The translations under genes and the position numbers were made by a program. Shown one piece after another: positions 46,048 through 54,334 of a DNA stretch of 64,000 nucleotides. Source of the stretch: AP-15 sp963772295 (lineage in GTDB: Bacteria > Pseudomonadota > Alphaproteobacteria > ATCC43930 > CGMCC-115725); contig CAVYWO010000020.1 of assembly GCA_963772295.1 (NCBI GenBank), forward strand, positions 1 through 64,000, read 5' to 3'. Below the pieces are notes generated by a model. It was given only the letters and a program-made list of their open reading frames with translations. It was not told the DNA's origin and searched no databases. The first letter of the stretch is position 1; every line of letters begins with the position of its first letter.

Positions 46048-46988
46048 CCGACGCCGTCGTGCTGTTCGGCGCCGGCGGCTTTATCGGCCGCAACCTCGTC
46101 GCAGCCCTGCGCGGCCGGGTACCGCAGCTCTTCGGCGTCACCGCCGGCGGTCGGGCGGTCGAGGGCTGCGCGTTGACCGTGAGTGCCGCCGACCTCCAGG
46201 CACTGCCGCCGCTGCCGCCCGCGACCGCCATTTGCCATGTCGCCGCTTACCGCTATCGCGCGACCCGCTTTGCCGCCGAGCAGGCGAGCATCCTCTCGAC
46301 CAATCTCGGCCTGACCGACCTCGTCTATCGCTTTGCCCGCGAGCGCGGCATCGGCGAGATCCGCGCCGCCAGCAGCGCCGCGGTCTATCCGGCCGACTGG
46401 GCGGTGCTGGACAATTCGCGCCCGCTCGACCTCAACGCCTGGCCGCATAACGGCGAGGCAGCCTATGCCTGGTCGAAGCGCTGGGGCGAGATCGCCGCCG
46501 AGCTGTGGCACCGCTGCGCCGGCATCAATACGATCAGCTTCCGGTTGACGAACCCCTACGGTCCGTTCGATACGCCGGTCGCGGCCGACGCGCATGTGGC
46601 GACCGCCTTTGCGATCCGCGCGCTCGACGATACGCCGGAATTCGTCGTCGCCGGCGATCCCGACGCCGAACGCGACTTCGTCTTCGCCGGCGATGTCGCG
46701 GCCGCGTTCGTCGCTTCGCTGGCGTTGCGGGGGGTGCAGGCGTCGGTCAACTGCGCCTTCGGGCAGACGACGCGGATCGCGGCGCTGGCAACGGCGGCAA
46801 TGCGCGCGGCCGGCCGCGAACGGCCGCTGCGCCGCGAACCGCCGCGCGGCGGCCGCGACGGTGCGGTGAAGATCCGCCGCGCCACCGCGGCACGGCTGCG
46901 CCAGCTGCTGCCGGAGCTGCCGCCTTTTCGTCCGCTCGATGCGGGGATGCGCGAAACCGTTGCCTGGTACGGCCATGCCCGCGGCTGA
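46044..46988 (+). CDS. NAD-dependent epimerase/dehydratase 2
   Basis: A 314-residue extended SDR starting at GTG 46044 inside the GTGA overlap. NAD site LFGAGGFIGRNLV, Ser in ASSAAVYPADW, catalytic YAWSK. FRLTNPYGPFD and DFVFAGDVA follow the usual family order. A sugar-nucleotide epimerase or reductase; the substrate could be the C-methylated product of the preceding enzyme. Confidence 0.83.
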   Translation: MTDAVVLFGAGGFIGRNLVAALRGRVPQLFGVTAGGRAVEGCALTVSAADLQALPPLPPATAICHVAAYRYRATRFAAEQASILSTNLGLTDLVYRFARERGIGEIRAASSAAVYPADWAVLDNSRPLDLNAWPHNGEAAYAWSKRWGEIAAELWHRCAGINTISFRLTNPYGPFDTPVAADAHVATAFAIRALDDTPEFVVAGDPDAERDFVFAGDVAAAFVASLALRGVQASVNCAFGQTTRIAALATAAMRAAGRERPLRREPPRGGRDGAVKIRRATAARLRQLLPELPPFRPLDAGMRETVAWYGHARG

Positions 46989-47931
46989 CCGCAGCGCCAT
47001 CGTGCTGGGCGCGGACGGTTTCATCGGCCGGCACCTCGTCGCCTGTTGGCGCGCGCATGGCTGGCCCGTGCATCCGATCGGGCGCGCCGCCGGCGATTTC
47101 ACCGACCCGGAGGTGGCGACGGCGGCGCTGCGCGGCGCCCCGCCCTTGGCGCGCATCCTGCACGCCATCACCAAGCAGCGCACCGGTGCCGTCCAATACG
47201 CGTTGCAGGGCGAGCTGTTGGCCGACAATGCCCGGATCCACCTCAACGTCCTGGCCGCCTGGCGGCAGCACCAGCCGCAGGCGAAGCTGATCAGCCTCGG
47301 CAGCTCCTGCGTCTATCCCGAATCCGACCGGCCGGTAGCGGAGGATGCCTTCCGCGCCGGCCCGCCGCATCCCTCGGTGCGCGGCTACGCGCTGGCGAAG
47401 GAGATCCTGGCGACCGGTTGCGAGACCTATGGCGCGCAATACGGGCTGCGCTGGCTGCATTGCATCCTCGCCACCCTTTATGGCCCGCACGCGCATACCG
47501 AACCCGATCGCAGTCATTTCATGGCGGCCCTGATCGCGCGAGCCGTGGCCGGCCGCCGGGCCGGCGCGGCCGGCTTTGAGGTTTGGGGCAGTCTCGATTC
47601 GGTGCGCGACCTGCTCTACGTCTCGGACCAGATCGAGGCGGTGCTGGCGGCCGACGCCGCGTTCGACAATACGATCCTGAACTGCACGGCGAATGCGCCG
47701 GTGACGATTGGTGATTGCGCCCGCGCGGTGCTGGCGGCACTCGACTGGCGCGTGCCGATCGTGACCCCGGCGCAGAGTTTCCGCGGCACCCGATACAAAA
47801 GCCTCAATTCGTCGCGCTTTCTCGCGGCCACGGGCTGGCAGCCGCGGGTCGGCTTGGCCGAGGGGGTGGAGCGCGTGCTCGCTGCCGATTTCGCCGCGGC
47901 GGCACCGCGCTCCAGCGACCGCCGATGCTGA
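46975..47931 (+). CDS. NAD-dependent epimerase/dehydratase 3 (fucose-synthase-like)
   Basis: A 318-residue SDR. Dinucleotide motif VLGADGFIGRHLV, Ser in SLGSSCVYPES, catalytic GYALAKEIL. The SSCVYP and YALAK patterns and RDLLYVSDQIEAVL resemble GDP-L-fucose synthase, which epimerises and reduces 4-keto sugars. ATG 46975 overlaps the previous gene by 14 bases. Confidence 0.82.
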   Translation: MPAADRSAIVLGADGFIGRHLVACWRAHGWPVHPIGRAAGDFTDPEVATAALRGAPPLARILHAITKQRTGAVQYALQGELLADNARIHLNVLAAWRQHQPQAKLISLGSSCVYPESDRPVAEDAFRAGPPHPSVRGYALAKEILATGCETYGAQYGLRWLHCILATLYGPHAHTEPDRSHFMAALIARAVAGRRAGAAGFEVWGSLDSVRDLLYVSDQIEAVLAADAAFDNTILNCTANAPVTIGDCARAVLAALDWRVPIVTPAQSFRGTRYKSLNSSRFLAATGWQPRVGLAEGVERVLAADFAAAAPRSSDRRC

Positions 47932-48917
47932 TCGTCTCGCGCACCCCGCTGCGCATCAGCTTCTTCGGCGGCGGCACCGATTATCCCGAATATTTTGCGC
48001 GCGCGCGCGGCGCCGTGGTCGGCATGGCGATCGACAAATACTTGTACATTGCGGCGCTGCGCCTGTCCTCGATCCTCGATTACCGCTATCGGGTCAGCTA
48101 TTCGCGGATCGAAACCCGGACCGATGCCGCGGCGATCGAGCATCCGGTGGTGCGCAGCGTCATCCGCCATTTCAACGTGACCGATCCGCTCGACCTGTCG
48201 ATCATGGCCGACCTGCCGGCGCGCAGCGGGCTCGGCAGCTCGTCCTCGTTCACGGTGGGGCTCGTCAACCTGGTCTGCGCCCTGCAGAAGCGACCGATCA
48301 CCAAGCTCGACCTCGCGCGCACCGCGCTCTTTGTCGAGCGCGAGCTGCTGGCCGAGAACGTCGGGGTGCAGGACCAGTACCACGCCTCCTTCGGCGGGCT
48401 GAACCGGTTCGATTTCGAGGGCAATCGCACCCGCATCAGCCCGGTGCAGATGACCGGGCCGTGCCTGGCCGCGCTGACCCAATCGTTGTTGCTGGTCTAT
48501 ACCGGTCTCAACCGGTTTGCCTCCGAGACCCTGGCGGAGCAGATGGAACGCACCAAGAGCGGAGCCTTGGACGGCGATCTTTCCCATCTTCTGGCGCTGA
48601 CCGATCAGGCGGTTGACACGCTCGAGGGTGAGGACCCGGCGCGCATGCTCGCCGATTTCGGCGCCATGCTGCACGAGGGCTGGGAAACCAAGAAGCGCCT
48701 GTCCTCGATGGTCAGCAACCCCGAGATCGATCGGCTGTACGAGGGGGCATGCGCGGCCGGCGCACTCGGCGGCAAGCTGTGCGGCGCCGGCAGCGGCGGG
48801 TTCCTCTTGACGCTGGTGCCGCCCGAGCGGCAGGACCGGTTCCGCGAGCGGATGGGCGCGGCGGTGATGATCCCGGTCGGGCTCGATACCATCGGCTCGA
48901 CCATTCTGACCGGGTGA
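47925..48917 (+). CDS. hddA: D-glycero-D-manno-heptose 7-phosphate kinase (HddA-like, GHMP family)
   Basis: A 330-residue GHMP kinase. It starts LIVSRTPLRISFFGGGTDYP, the HddA-type opening. ATP-binding motif PARSGLGSSSSFTVG at about 97-111, C-terminal motif GGKLCGAGSGGFLL. It phosphorylates the anomeric carbon of heptose-7-phosphate, giving the bisphosphate that the GmhB part of the 35654 fusion would then trim. A GmhA isomerase, needed first, is not in the window. Overlaps the previous stop by 7 bases. Confidence 0.85.
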   Translation: MLIVSRTPLRISFFGGGTDYPEYFARARGAVVGMAIDKYLYIAALRLSSILDYRYRVSYSRIETRTDAAAIEHPVVRSVIRHFNVTDPLDLSIMADLPARSGLGSSSSFTVGLVNLVCALQKRPITKLDLARTALFVERELLAENVGVQDQYHASFGGLNRFDFEGNRTRISPVQMTGPCLAALTQSLLLVYTGLNRFASETLAEQMERTKSGALDGDLSHLLALTDQAVDTLEGEDPARMLADFGAMLHEGWETKKRLSSMVSNPEIDRLYEGACAAGALGGKLCGAGSGGFLLTLVPPERQDRFRERMGAAVMIPVGLDTIGSTILTG

Positions 48918-48921
48918 GGCG

Positions 48922-51900
48922 GTGGAAGAGAGCCTGCAAGTCGTGGCGCGCCCGCCGGCGGCGCCGCGGGATGCGCAGGGACAGCGCATCCTGCTCTTGG
49001 ATTTCGATCTCTACCGCACTATCGGCGGCGGACAATCGGTCTATCAGCGACTGATCGCGCTGCGTCCGCAGGATACCTTCTACTACCTGCGGCAGCGGGA
49101 GGCGGCCGATGCGCCGCGGCCGGCCAATACCGTGGCCATTCCGTTGACCACGGTCTACCGCGGCGCGGCCAAGGGGTTGCCGCGCGCGACCGCGCAATTC
49201 CTCTCGGTCTATGTCGATTGCCGCAACATTGCCGCATCGCTGCGGGCGGCGCTGGGACCGGTCGACTTCGACGTCGTCGACACCCCGGATTACCGCTACC
49301 TCGGCCTTTTTATTCGCCCCGCGCTCGAGGCCGAGGGGATGCGCGCCGCCACCGTGGCGCTGGCCTTGCACGGCACCTTGTCGATGGCGCTGCGCGCCGG
49401 CTGGCCCGGCAACCGGAATGACGGCCGATTTCTGGCGACCCTGCGCGCCAGCGAACAGTTGCAGTTTCGCGTCGTCGATACGCGCTATGCGATCAGCGAG
49501 GCCTACGCTGCCCAATGGCGCCGCTATGCCGACCTGCCGATCCGGCCGCTCGATCCGCTCGCCATCGTCGGCGAGTTTGCCCCCACGCTCCCGCCCGCGG
49601 CGGATGCGCCGCCCGACCTCGCCTTTGTCGGCCGGCGGGAGAAGTGGAAGGGTCCGGACCTGTTTCTCGACCTCGCTTGGTGGCTGGATCCGAGTTCCTA
49701 CCGGCGATTGCTGGTAGTGGGCCCGGATGCGCCCAACGGGTTGGGCCGCGGCTCCTCCGAGATCCTCGCCGGGATGGCGCGGCTGCGCGGCTTGTCGCCG
49801 GAGATCACCGGCGGCTGGCCGCGCGCGGCGCTCGACCGGCTGTTCGAGTCGCGCACCGTGCTGCTGCTGCCCTCGCGCCACGATACGTTCAACTTGATCG
49901 CACTCGAGGCGATCGCCCGCGGCTGTCCGGCCGTGGTTTCGCGCGCCGCCGGCGTCGCGCGCTGGGTCGAGCGGCACCTTTCGGGTCTCGGGTGGCTGAT
50001 CGCCGATCCCGGTTGTAGCCGGGCCGCCGCCCTGCAGACCGAGGCGGTGCTGCGCGACTACGACGCCTGCCGCCGCCGGCTGGTCGAGACGCTCGCCCGC
50101 AACCGGCTCTGCGCCGATCTGGAGGGGCCGCAGGCGATCTACCGACCGGCGGCGCAACAGGACATGTCGGCGCGGCAGACCATGATCGATCTGGCCGCGC
50201 ATTTTGCCTTGCATGTCGGCCTCGAGGCCCAGCCGCGCGTGCGGCGGATGGCGCGTGCCGCGCTTGCCCCGGCGTCGCGCGTCGGCCGCGGCACGCTCGC
50301 GCATCTGCCGGTGCCGCTGCGCCGGCGGCTCGAAGCGCTCGGCCGGCACGGCGCGGCGCTGTGGCGGCTGCGGCGTCGCGGCGAGCTGCATTGGGGGACC
50401 AAGGAAGCCTTGAAAACGGCGCTGTTGCGCGCCACCGGGATCTCGCCGCGCAGCTTCATCCAGGTCCTGCGCGTGCGCGATGCCCGGGTGCTGCGCCGCC
50501 GCATCGTCCACGGCGCAAACCGCCGCGCGCGCGACGTTCTCCGCGGCGCGCACCGCGGCGCCCGGGACGTTGCCGCCCAGATCGCCTACCTCTCCGCCGC
50601 GGTGCCGAACCACCTCGCGGACCGGGTGCGGCTGTTCCGCGAGCTGATGCGGTTGGAGCGCCGGGCCGGGCGCGATCTCGTCGCCGCGACCTATGGGCTG
50701 CGCCTGATCCGCTGGCTCGGGCGCGATGCCTACGGCGACCTGCCGTTCATATGCGCGACGCTGGCGCAGCAGGGCTTTGCCCAGGAGGCCGAAACGGCGG
50801 CGGCGATGTTCGGCTCCGGCGGCGACGGTTTCGACCGCTGCCTCGATCTGATGCAAGGCGCCTCCGAGCGCCATCGCTGCAACCCCGACCGGGCGCTTGC
50901 CGTGCTCGACGATCGTCGCGGCGACGCCGCCCCGCGGGTCGCAGTCGTCGCCTCGCTCTACAACGCGGCGGACAAGCTGACGACCCTGTTGACGATGCTG
51001 CACCAGCAGAGCCTCGCCAGGCGCCGCGAGATCGAAGTCGTACTGGTCGACAGCAACTCGCCCGCAGACGAGCGAGGCGCCTTCGCCGCCTTCGCCGCAG
51101 AGCACGACTTGCCGATCGTCTACGCGCGGTCGGCGGCGCGCGAGACCATTCAGGCGGCGTGGAACCGCGGCATCAAATTGTCGCGTGCGCCTTACATCAC
51201 CTGCCTCGGTGCCGACGAGGGGTTGCATCCCGACGCGCTGCGCCAGCTGGCCGCGGCGCTCGACGCCGAGCCGGCCGCCGATTGGGCCATCGCCGACAGC
51301 CTGGTGACCACTGTCGATCGGGACGGCGTGTTCAACGCCGACGTGATGCCCTACGATCGGCGCGGCTATCGCCAGGACCTGGTGTATCTGGAGACCTGTT
51401 ATCTGTCGTGGGTCGGCGGGCTCTATCGCCGCAGCATCCACGACCGGTTCGGCTGGTACGACGAGAGCTTCCGGGCCGCCGGCGACACCGAGTTCAAGTG
51501 CCGCATCCTGCCCCATATCCGCTCGGTGTACGTGCCGCGCATGCTCGGCGTCTTCAACAACTATCCCGAGGCGCGCACCACCCAACACCCGCGCGCCGAG
51601 ATCGAGGATTTGCGCGCCTGGTATCTATGGCGCAGCGCCGCCGGCATGCACTACGCCTTCGCCCGCCGTCCGGCCGCGGATGCGGTCGAGCTGCTACGCG
51701 ACAGCCTGGGCTACCGCAAATCCTATTGCGCCCATCTGAGCACCGATTTCGATCTGGCCGACACGCTGGCCGAGTTTCTGGCGACCCGCCCCGACGCGCC
51801 GGCCTGGGCCCGGCGAATCCGACCGCAGACTGCGGCGGCGCTCGGTTTCTTGCGCAACATCGAACTGGTTCGCAAGACGGTGCCGCTGGGGCCGCGCGGG

Positions 51901-52056
51901 ATTTTCCGGTCCCTGTGGCTGCACCAGAAGTTGCGGTCGGCGCGGCGTCTGGCGGCGGCGCACCGGGCCGCCTTCGGACTGCCGGCGACGCCGCATTACG
52001 AGATCTTCAACGACAACCGCTACGAGCAGCACTGGTATTCTTGGAGCGGGTCGTAG
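48922..52056 (+). CDS. Bifunctional glycosyltransferase: GT4-like and GT2-like modules
   Basis: A 1044-residue protein. Residues 20-420 form a GT-B module (FDLYRTIGGGQSVYQRLIAL at 28-47, FVGRREKWKGPDLFLDL, LLPSRHDTFNLIALEAIARG with the E-x-E type donor site). Residues about 480-670 are a helical Arg-rich linker. From about 670 a GT-A/GT2 module follows: VAVVASLYNAADKLTTLL, VVLVDSNSPADERGAF, and ITCLGADEGLHPDALRQL where the usual DxD is GADEG. It likely adds two successive sugars. GTG 48922 lies 5 bases after hddA; it is the last gene of the run. Fusions of this kind occur in capsule loci; specificity unknown. Confidence 0.85.
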   Translation: MEESLQVVARPPAAPRDAQGQRILLLDFDLYRTIGGGQSVYQRLIALRPQDTFYYLRQREAADAPRPANTVAIPLTTVYRGAAKGLPRATAQFLSVYVDCRNIAASLRAALGPVDFDVVDTPDYRYLGLFIRPALEAEGMRAATVALALHGTLSMALRAGWPGNRNDGRFLATLRASEQLQFRVVDTRYAISEAYAAQWRRYADLPIRPLDPLAIVGEFAPTLPPAADAPPDLAFVGRREKWKGPDLFLDLAWWLDPSSYRRLLVVGPDAPNGLGRGSSEILAGMARLRGLSPEITGGWPRAALDRLFESRTVLLLPSRHDTFNLIALEAIARGCPAVVSRAAGVARWVERHLSGLGWLIADPGCSRAAALQTEAVLRDYDACRRRLVETLARNRLCADLEGPQAIYRPAAQQDMSARQTMIDLAAHFALHVGLEAQPRVRRMARAALAPASRVGRGTLAHLPVPLRRRLEALGRHGAALWRLRRRGELHWGTKEALKTALLRATGISPRSFIQVLRVRDARVLRRRIVHGANRRARDVLRGAHRGARDVAAQIAYLSAAVPNHLADRVRLFRELMRLERRAGRDLVAATYGLRLIRWLGRDAYGDLPFICATLAQQGFAQEAETAAAMFGSGGDGFDRCLDLMQGASERHRCNPDRALAVLDDRRGDAAPRVAVVASLYNAADKLTTLLTMLHQQSLARRREIEVVLVDSNSPADERGAFAAFAAEHDLPIVYARSAARETIQAAWNRGIKLSRAPYITCLGADEGLHPDALRQLAAALDAEPAADWAIADSLVTTVDRDGVFNADVMPYDRRGYRQDLVYLETCYLSWVGGLYRRSIHDRFGWYDESFRAAGDTEFKCRILPHIRSVYVPRMLGVFNNYPEARTTQHPRAEIEDLRAWYLWRSAAGMHYAFARRPAADAVELLRDSLGYRKSYCAHLSTDFDLADTLAEFLATRPDAPAWARRIRPQTAAALGFLRNIELVRKTVPLGPRGIFRSLWLHQKLRSARRLAAAHRAAFGLPATPHYEIFNDNRYEQHWYSWSGS

Positions 52057-52371
52057 GGGGAAGCCGACCGAGGATTGGGACCGGTCGACAAGGGGTTCGC
52101 TCGCGTTGGCGCTCTGGGCGCGCGGCTAGGCCACCTTCCGCGTGGCGTGACTAATTTTAGGCCAGCCTCATCGCCGGGTGTCTCGTTATCTCGTTAACGC
52201 TGGTTTCGAGCACTCCAGCACCGTTCATCCGCACAAGGCGCTCGGATATCGCTCGCGGCGTCGACCGCACAGATGCTCACTGTCCAAGGCCGCCAGCCGC
52301 GGACAGCGCTGGGGTGGCCACGCCCGGCTTGTCGCGGGCGCAGCCGTCCAACTACAGGCATCAACCCGTCA
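52057..52371. other. Intergenic region with a transposase scrap
   Basis: 315 bases between the bifunctional glycosyltransferase and the secreted protein gene. At 52205-52264 the plus frame reads STVHPHKALGYRSRR, resembling the C-terminus of IS3-family transposases (PH.ALGYRSP). Nothing else recognised. Confidence 0.4.
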
Positions 52372-52851
52372 CTACTGCAAGTTTGAATTGGCCGTCACGT
52401 TGTCGCCGGCATCTCGAAATTCCAGCGTCCCACGTGCGAACTCCGCATTCGGAAACTTGGCCTGCATCGTGCACGAGTAGGCCTTATTCGCGGCAACAGA
52501 AACCGTAACTGAACACAGTCCCCCCGCAGTCACCGCTCCACAATTATGAAACCCCCCCGTCACGGTCGCCCCGTTCTGGCCGCGGATTCGCAGAGTGATT
52601 TTCGTAATCGTACCTCCAAACGACCCTTCTGACCCATTGAAAGCATAGCAAACTGCGTGGGTCTGGCTAATGCCGCCGAAAAGCCCGCCGGTCGCGAAGA
52701 GGTCAGCGGGGTCACCGGCTCGGGCCGCCGTCCCGCTCAGCAACGCCGCTCCGGCGGCGACAGCGATGACGCCACGAACGAGGTGCGATCGCGGCCGATC
52801 GTTTGCCAAGCTCGTCATCGTTCCGAAAAAAAGACGCCTGATTGCCAACAT
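52372..52851 (-). CDS. Small secreted protein, paralogue A, unknown function
   Basis: A 159-residue protein from ATG 52851, preceded by AGGGGAGAAG. Signal peptide: basic start, VRGVIAVAAGAALLSGTAA, cut before AGDPADLF. The mature part is short and beta-rich with two or three Cys (THAVCYAFNGS, AVTAGGLCSVTVSV, KAYSCTMQAK). It shares start, signal, DP-x-LLATGG, GGxSQxHxVCYxFN and YSCT motifs with the protein at 59243. No known family recognised; possibly a periplasmic or released ligand-binding protein. Confidence 0.7.
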   Translation of the reverse strand: MLAIRRLFFGTMTSLANDRPRSHLVRGVIAVAAGAALLSGTAARAGDPADLFATGGLFGGISQTHAVCYAFNGSEGSFGGTITKITLRIRGQNGATVTGGFHNCGAVTAGGLCSVTVSVAANKAYSCTMQAKFPNAEFARGTLEFRDAGDNVTANSNLQ

Positions 52852-53503
52852 GGTTACTTCTCCCCTAAGGGTTGCCAAAGGAGGGTCATTATATACCGCA
52901 TTAGTCACGTTGTCAAACGCTCAAGCGTCCCCCGCGTGTCGTTTGGCGCGAAGAGCCGCCGCCGTCGTAAACGTCGCGGCGAGCTCACCTTTGCCGATCG
53001 GAGGCTGCCGCCGATGCTGCGAGCCCGACCCGAAATTATCTATCTTTTTCAAAATTTTATCCTGTCATTCCCAGGCCAGCGGGAACCCGGCGGTCAAAGT
53101 TTCTGTCGGCTGCCCTGGACCCCTCGCCGGACGGCCGGCCCTGGCGGGCCGTTCCGGGGATCGCGGAGGTGACGATTAGACGATTAAAAGTTGTCGATAC
53201 ACCGTGAACCGGGCCGAGGATTTTGCGTTCCGAGCAGTCCCGAAGACTCGGTGCGACAGAGGCGACAGGATCTGTACCGTTGCTCTGCCCACGAAGACTG
53301 GCCAGACGCTGCGCATCCGCAAGGCTGCGACGCCGGAAAAGGATGTCGCAGAGCTCTATCAGCTGCTCCGCATCCCCGACCAGGTCATCAACCCCATGGC
53401 CCGTTGGACCGCTTCGCCCGCCAGCGACTGAAATGCCGCTCAAATCATTGATACGTGCGGACTATGCCCCCTAAAATGTGGAAGTTGGCCGAGGGGAACT
53501 CGG
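52852..53503. repeat. Intergenic region with REP-like palindromes
   Basis: 650 bases without an assignable gene. Palindromes at about 53066-53090 (TTCCCAGGCCAGCGGGAA) and 53128-53160 (core GGCCGGCCCTGGCGGGCC). At 53290-53400 the plus frame reads PTKTGQTLRIRKAATPEKD, perhaps a transposase tail; not certain. Confidence 0.45.
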
Positions 53504-54334
53504 ATGCGGCGGGCCATTATTTATGTGATCGATTTCGTGCGGCGAGTCATGGGGTATCATCATGTTATTGCCCGCCTCGAGTCTCTGTCGGTGGGCATCG
53601 ATTCGCTGCTCCACGAATTGCCGAGTGCAGTGTCTCAAAGCATCGCCGAGGCGCGGGTCGGTGCTCCCCGCGAGCCTGAGCGCCCGCCGACCGCTCTCAA
53701 TACCGAGCCATTCCGCGCCGAGCTGCTGCAGAAGGATGAGCGCACCGCCGGCTTTACCGGCAACGGGCTTGCCGTCACTTTCACCCCCCGGGAGCCATAC
53801 CCCTTTACCAACATCCGCATCGAAGATGCCGACGGCGACGTGTTCGAGGAGGAGCTGAAATACTCGCATCTCGGGCTCGGTCGCTTTCTGACCGGGTTCG
53901 ATTTCACCACCATGCTCGAGATCGGGTCGGAAGCCGGGGTTGCCGCCCGCGCCGCGGCGTTTGCCGGGAAGAAGGTAACGACCTGCGAGATCCTCGACAC
54001 ATATGATGCGTCGTTTTCCGGCGACTATCTCGATCTCGGGGTCAGCGAGCCGTTCGATGCGATCTGGTGCTCTCATGTCTTGGAGCACCAGCGCTACCTT
54101 GGGCGCTTTCTGGACAAGATGTTCGATGACCTCAAGGACGACGGCGTCCTGGCGGTCACGGTACCGGCCGCCCTGTCGCCGTTGCTGCACGGCCATGTCA
54201 ATATCTTCACTCCGGGGCTGCTTTTGTACAATCTGATCTGTGCCGGTTTCGACTGTGCCGACGCGCAGATCAAAACCTATGACCCTAAAAAGCGCAGTTC
54301 GCGCGGCTCGGTAAGAAGGAGAGATTTGATATAA
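53504..54334 (+). pseudogene. SAM-dependent methyltransferase interrupted by IS1380 (5' part)
   Basis: The first 260 codons (to Asp at 54281-54283) encode a class I methyltransferase: MLEIGSEAGVAARAAAFAG (SAM site), FDAIWCSHVLEHQRYLGRFL and DDGVLAVTVPAALSPLL. The IS then adds 16 foreign residues before a stop at 54334. Behind the IS the same frame resumes at 55967 (WQFSIILQKKPNGLPRISYG) for 57 codons to TAG 56138, so the original protein had 317 residues. It probably acted on a sugar or lipid of the polysaccharide pathway. Confidence 0.88.

Noticed and set aside
45900..47246. Long minus-strand frame opposite the epimerase genes
   Set aside because: Low-complexity Arg/Ala-rich translation typical of antisense in GC-rich DNA.
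48712..51588. A 958-codon open frame on the minus strand opposite the bifunctional glycosyltransferase
   Set aside because: No family motifs; it mirrors the codon structure of the high-GC gene on the plus strand, which has clear catalytic motifs.
53204..53431. Possible transposase tail (KTGQTLRIRKAATPEKD)
   Set aside because: Resemblance is only by eye and the start has no similarity; mentioned in the intergenic note instead.
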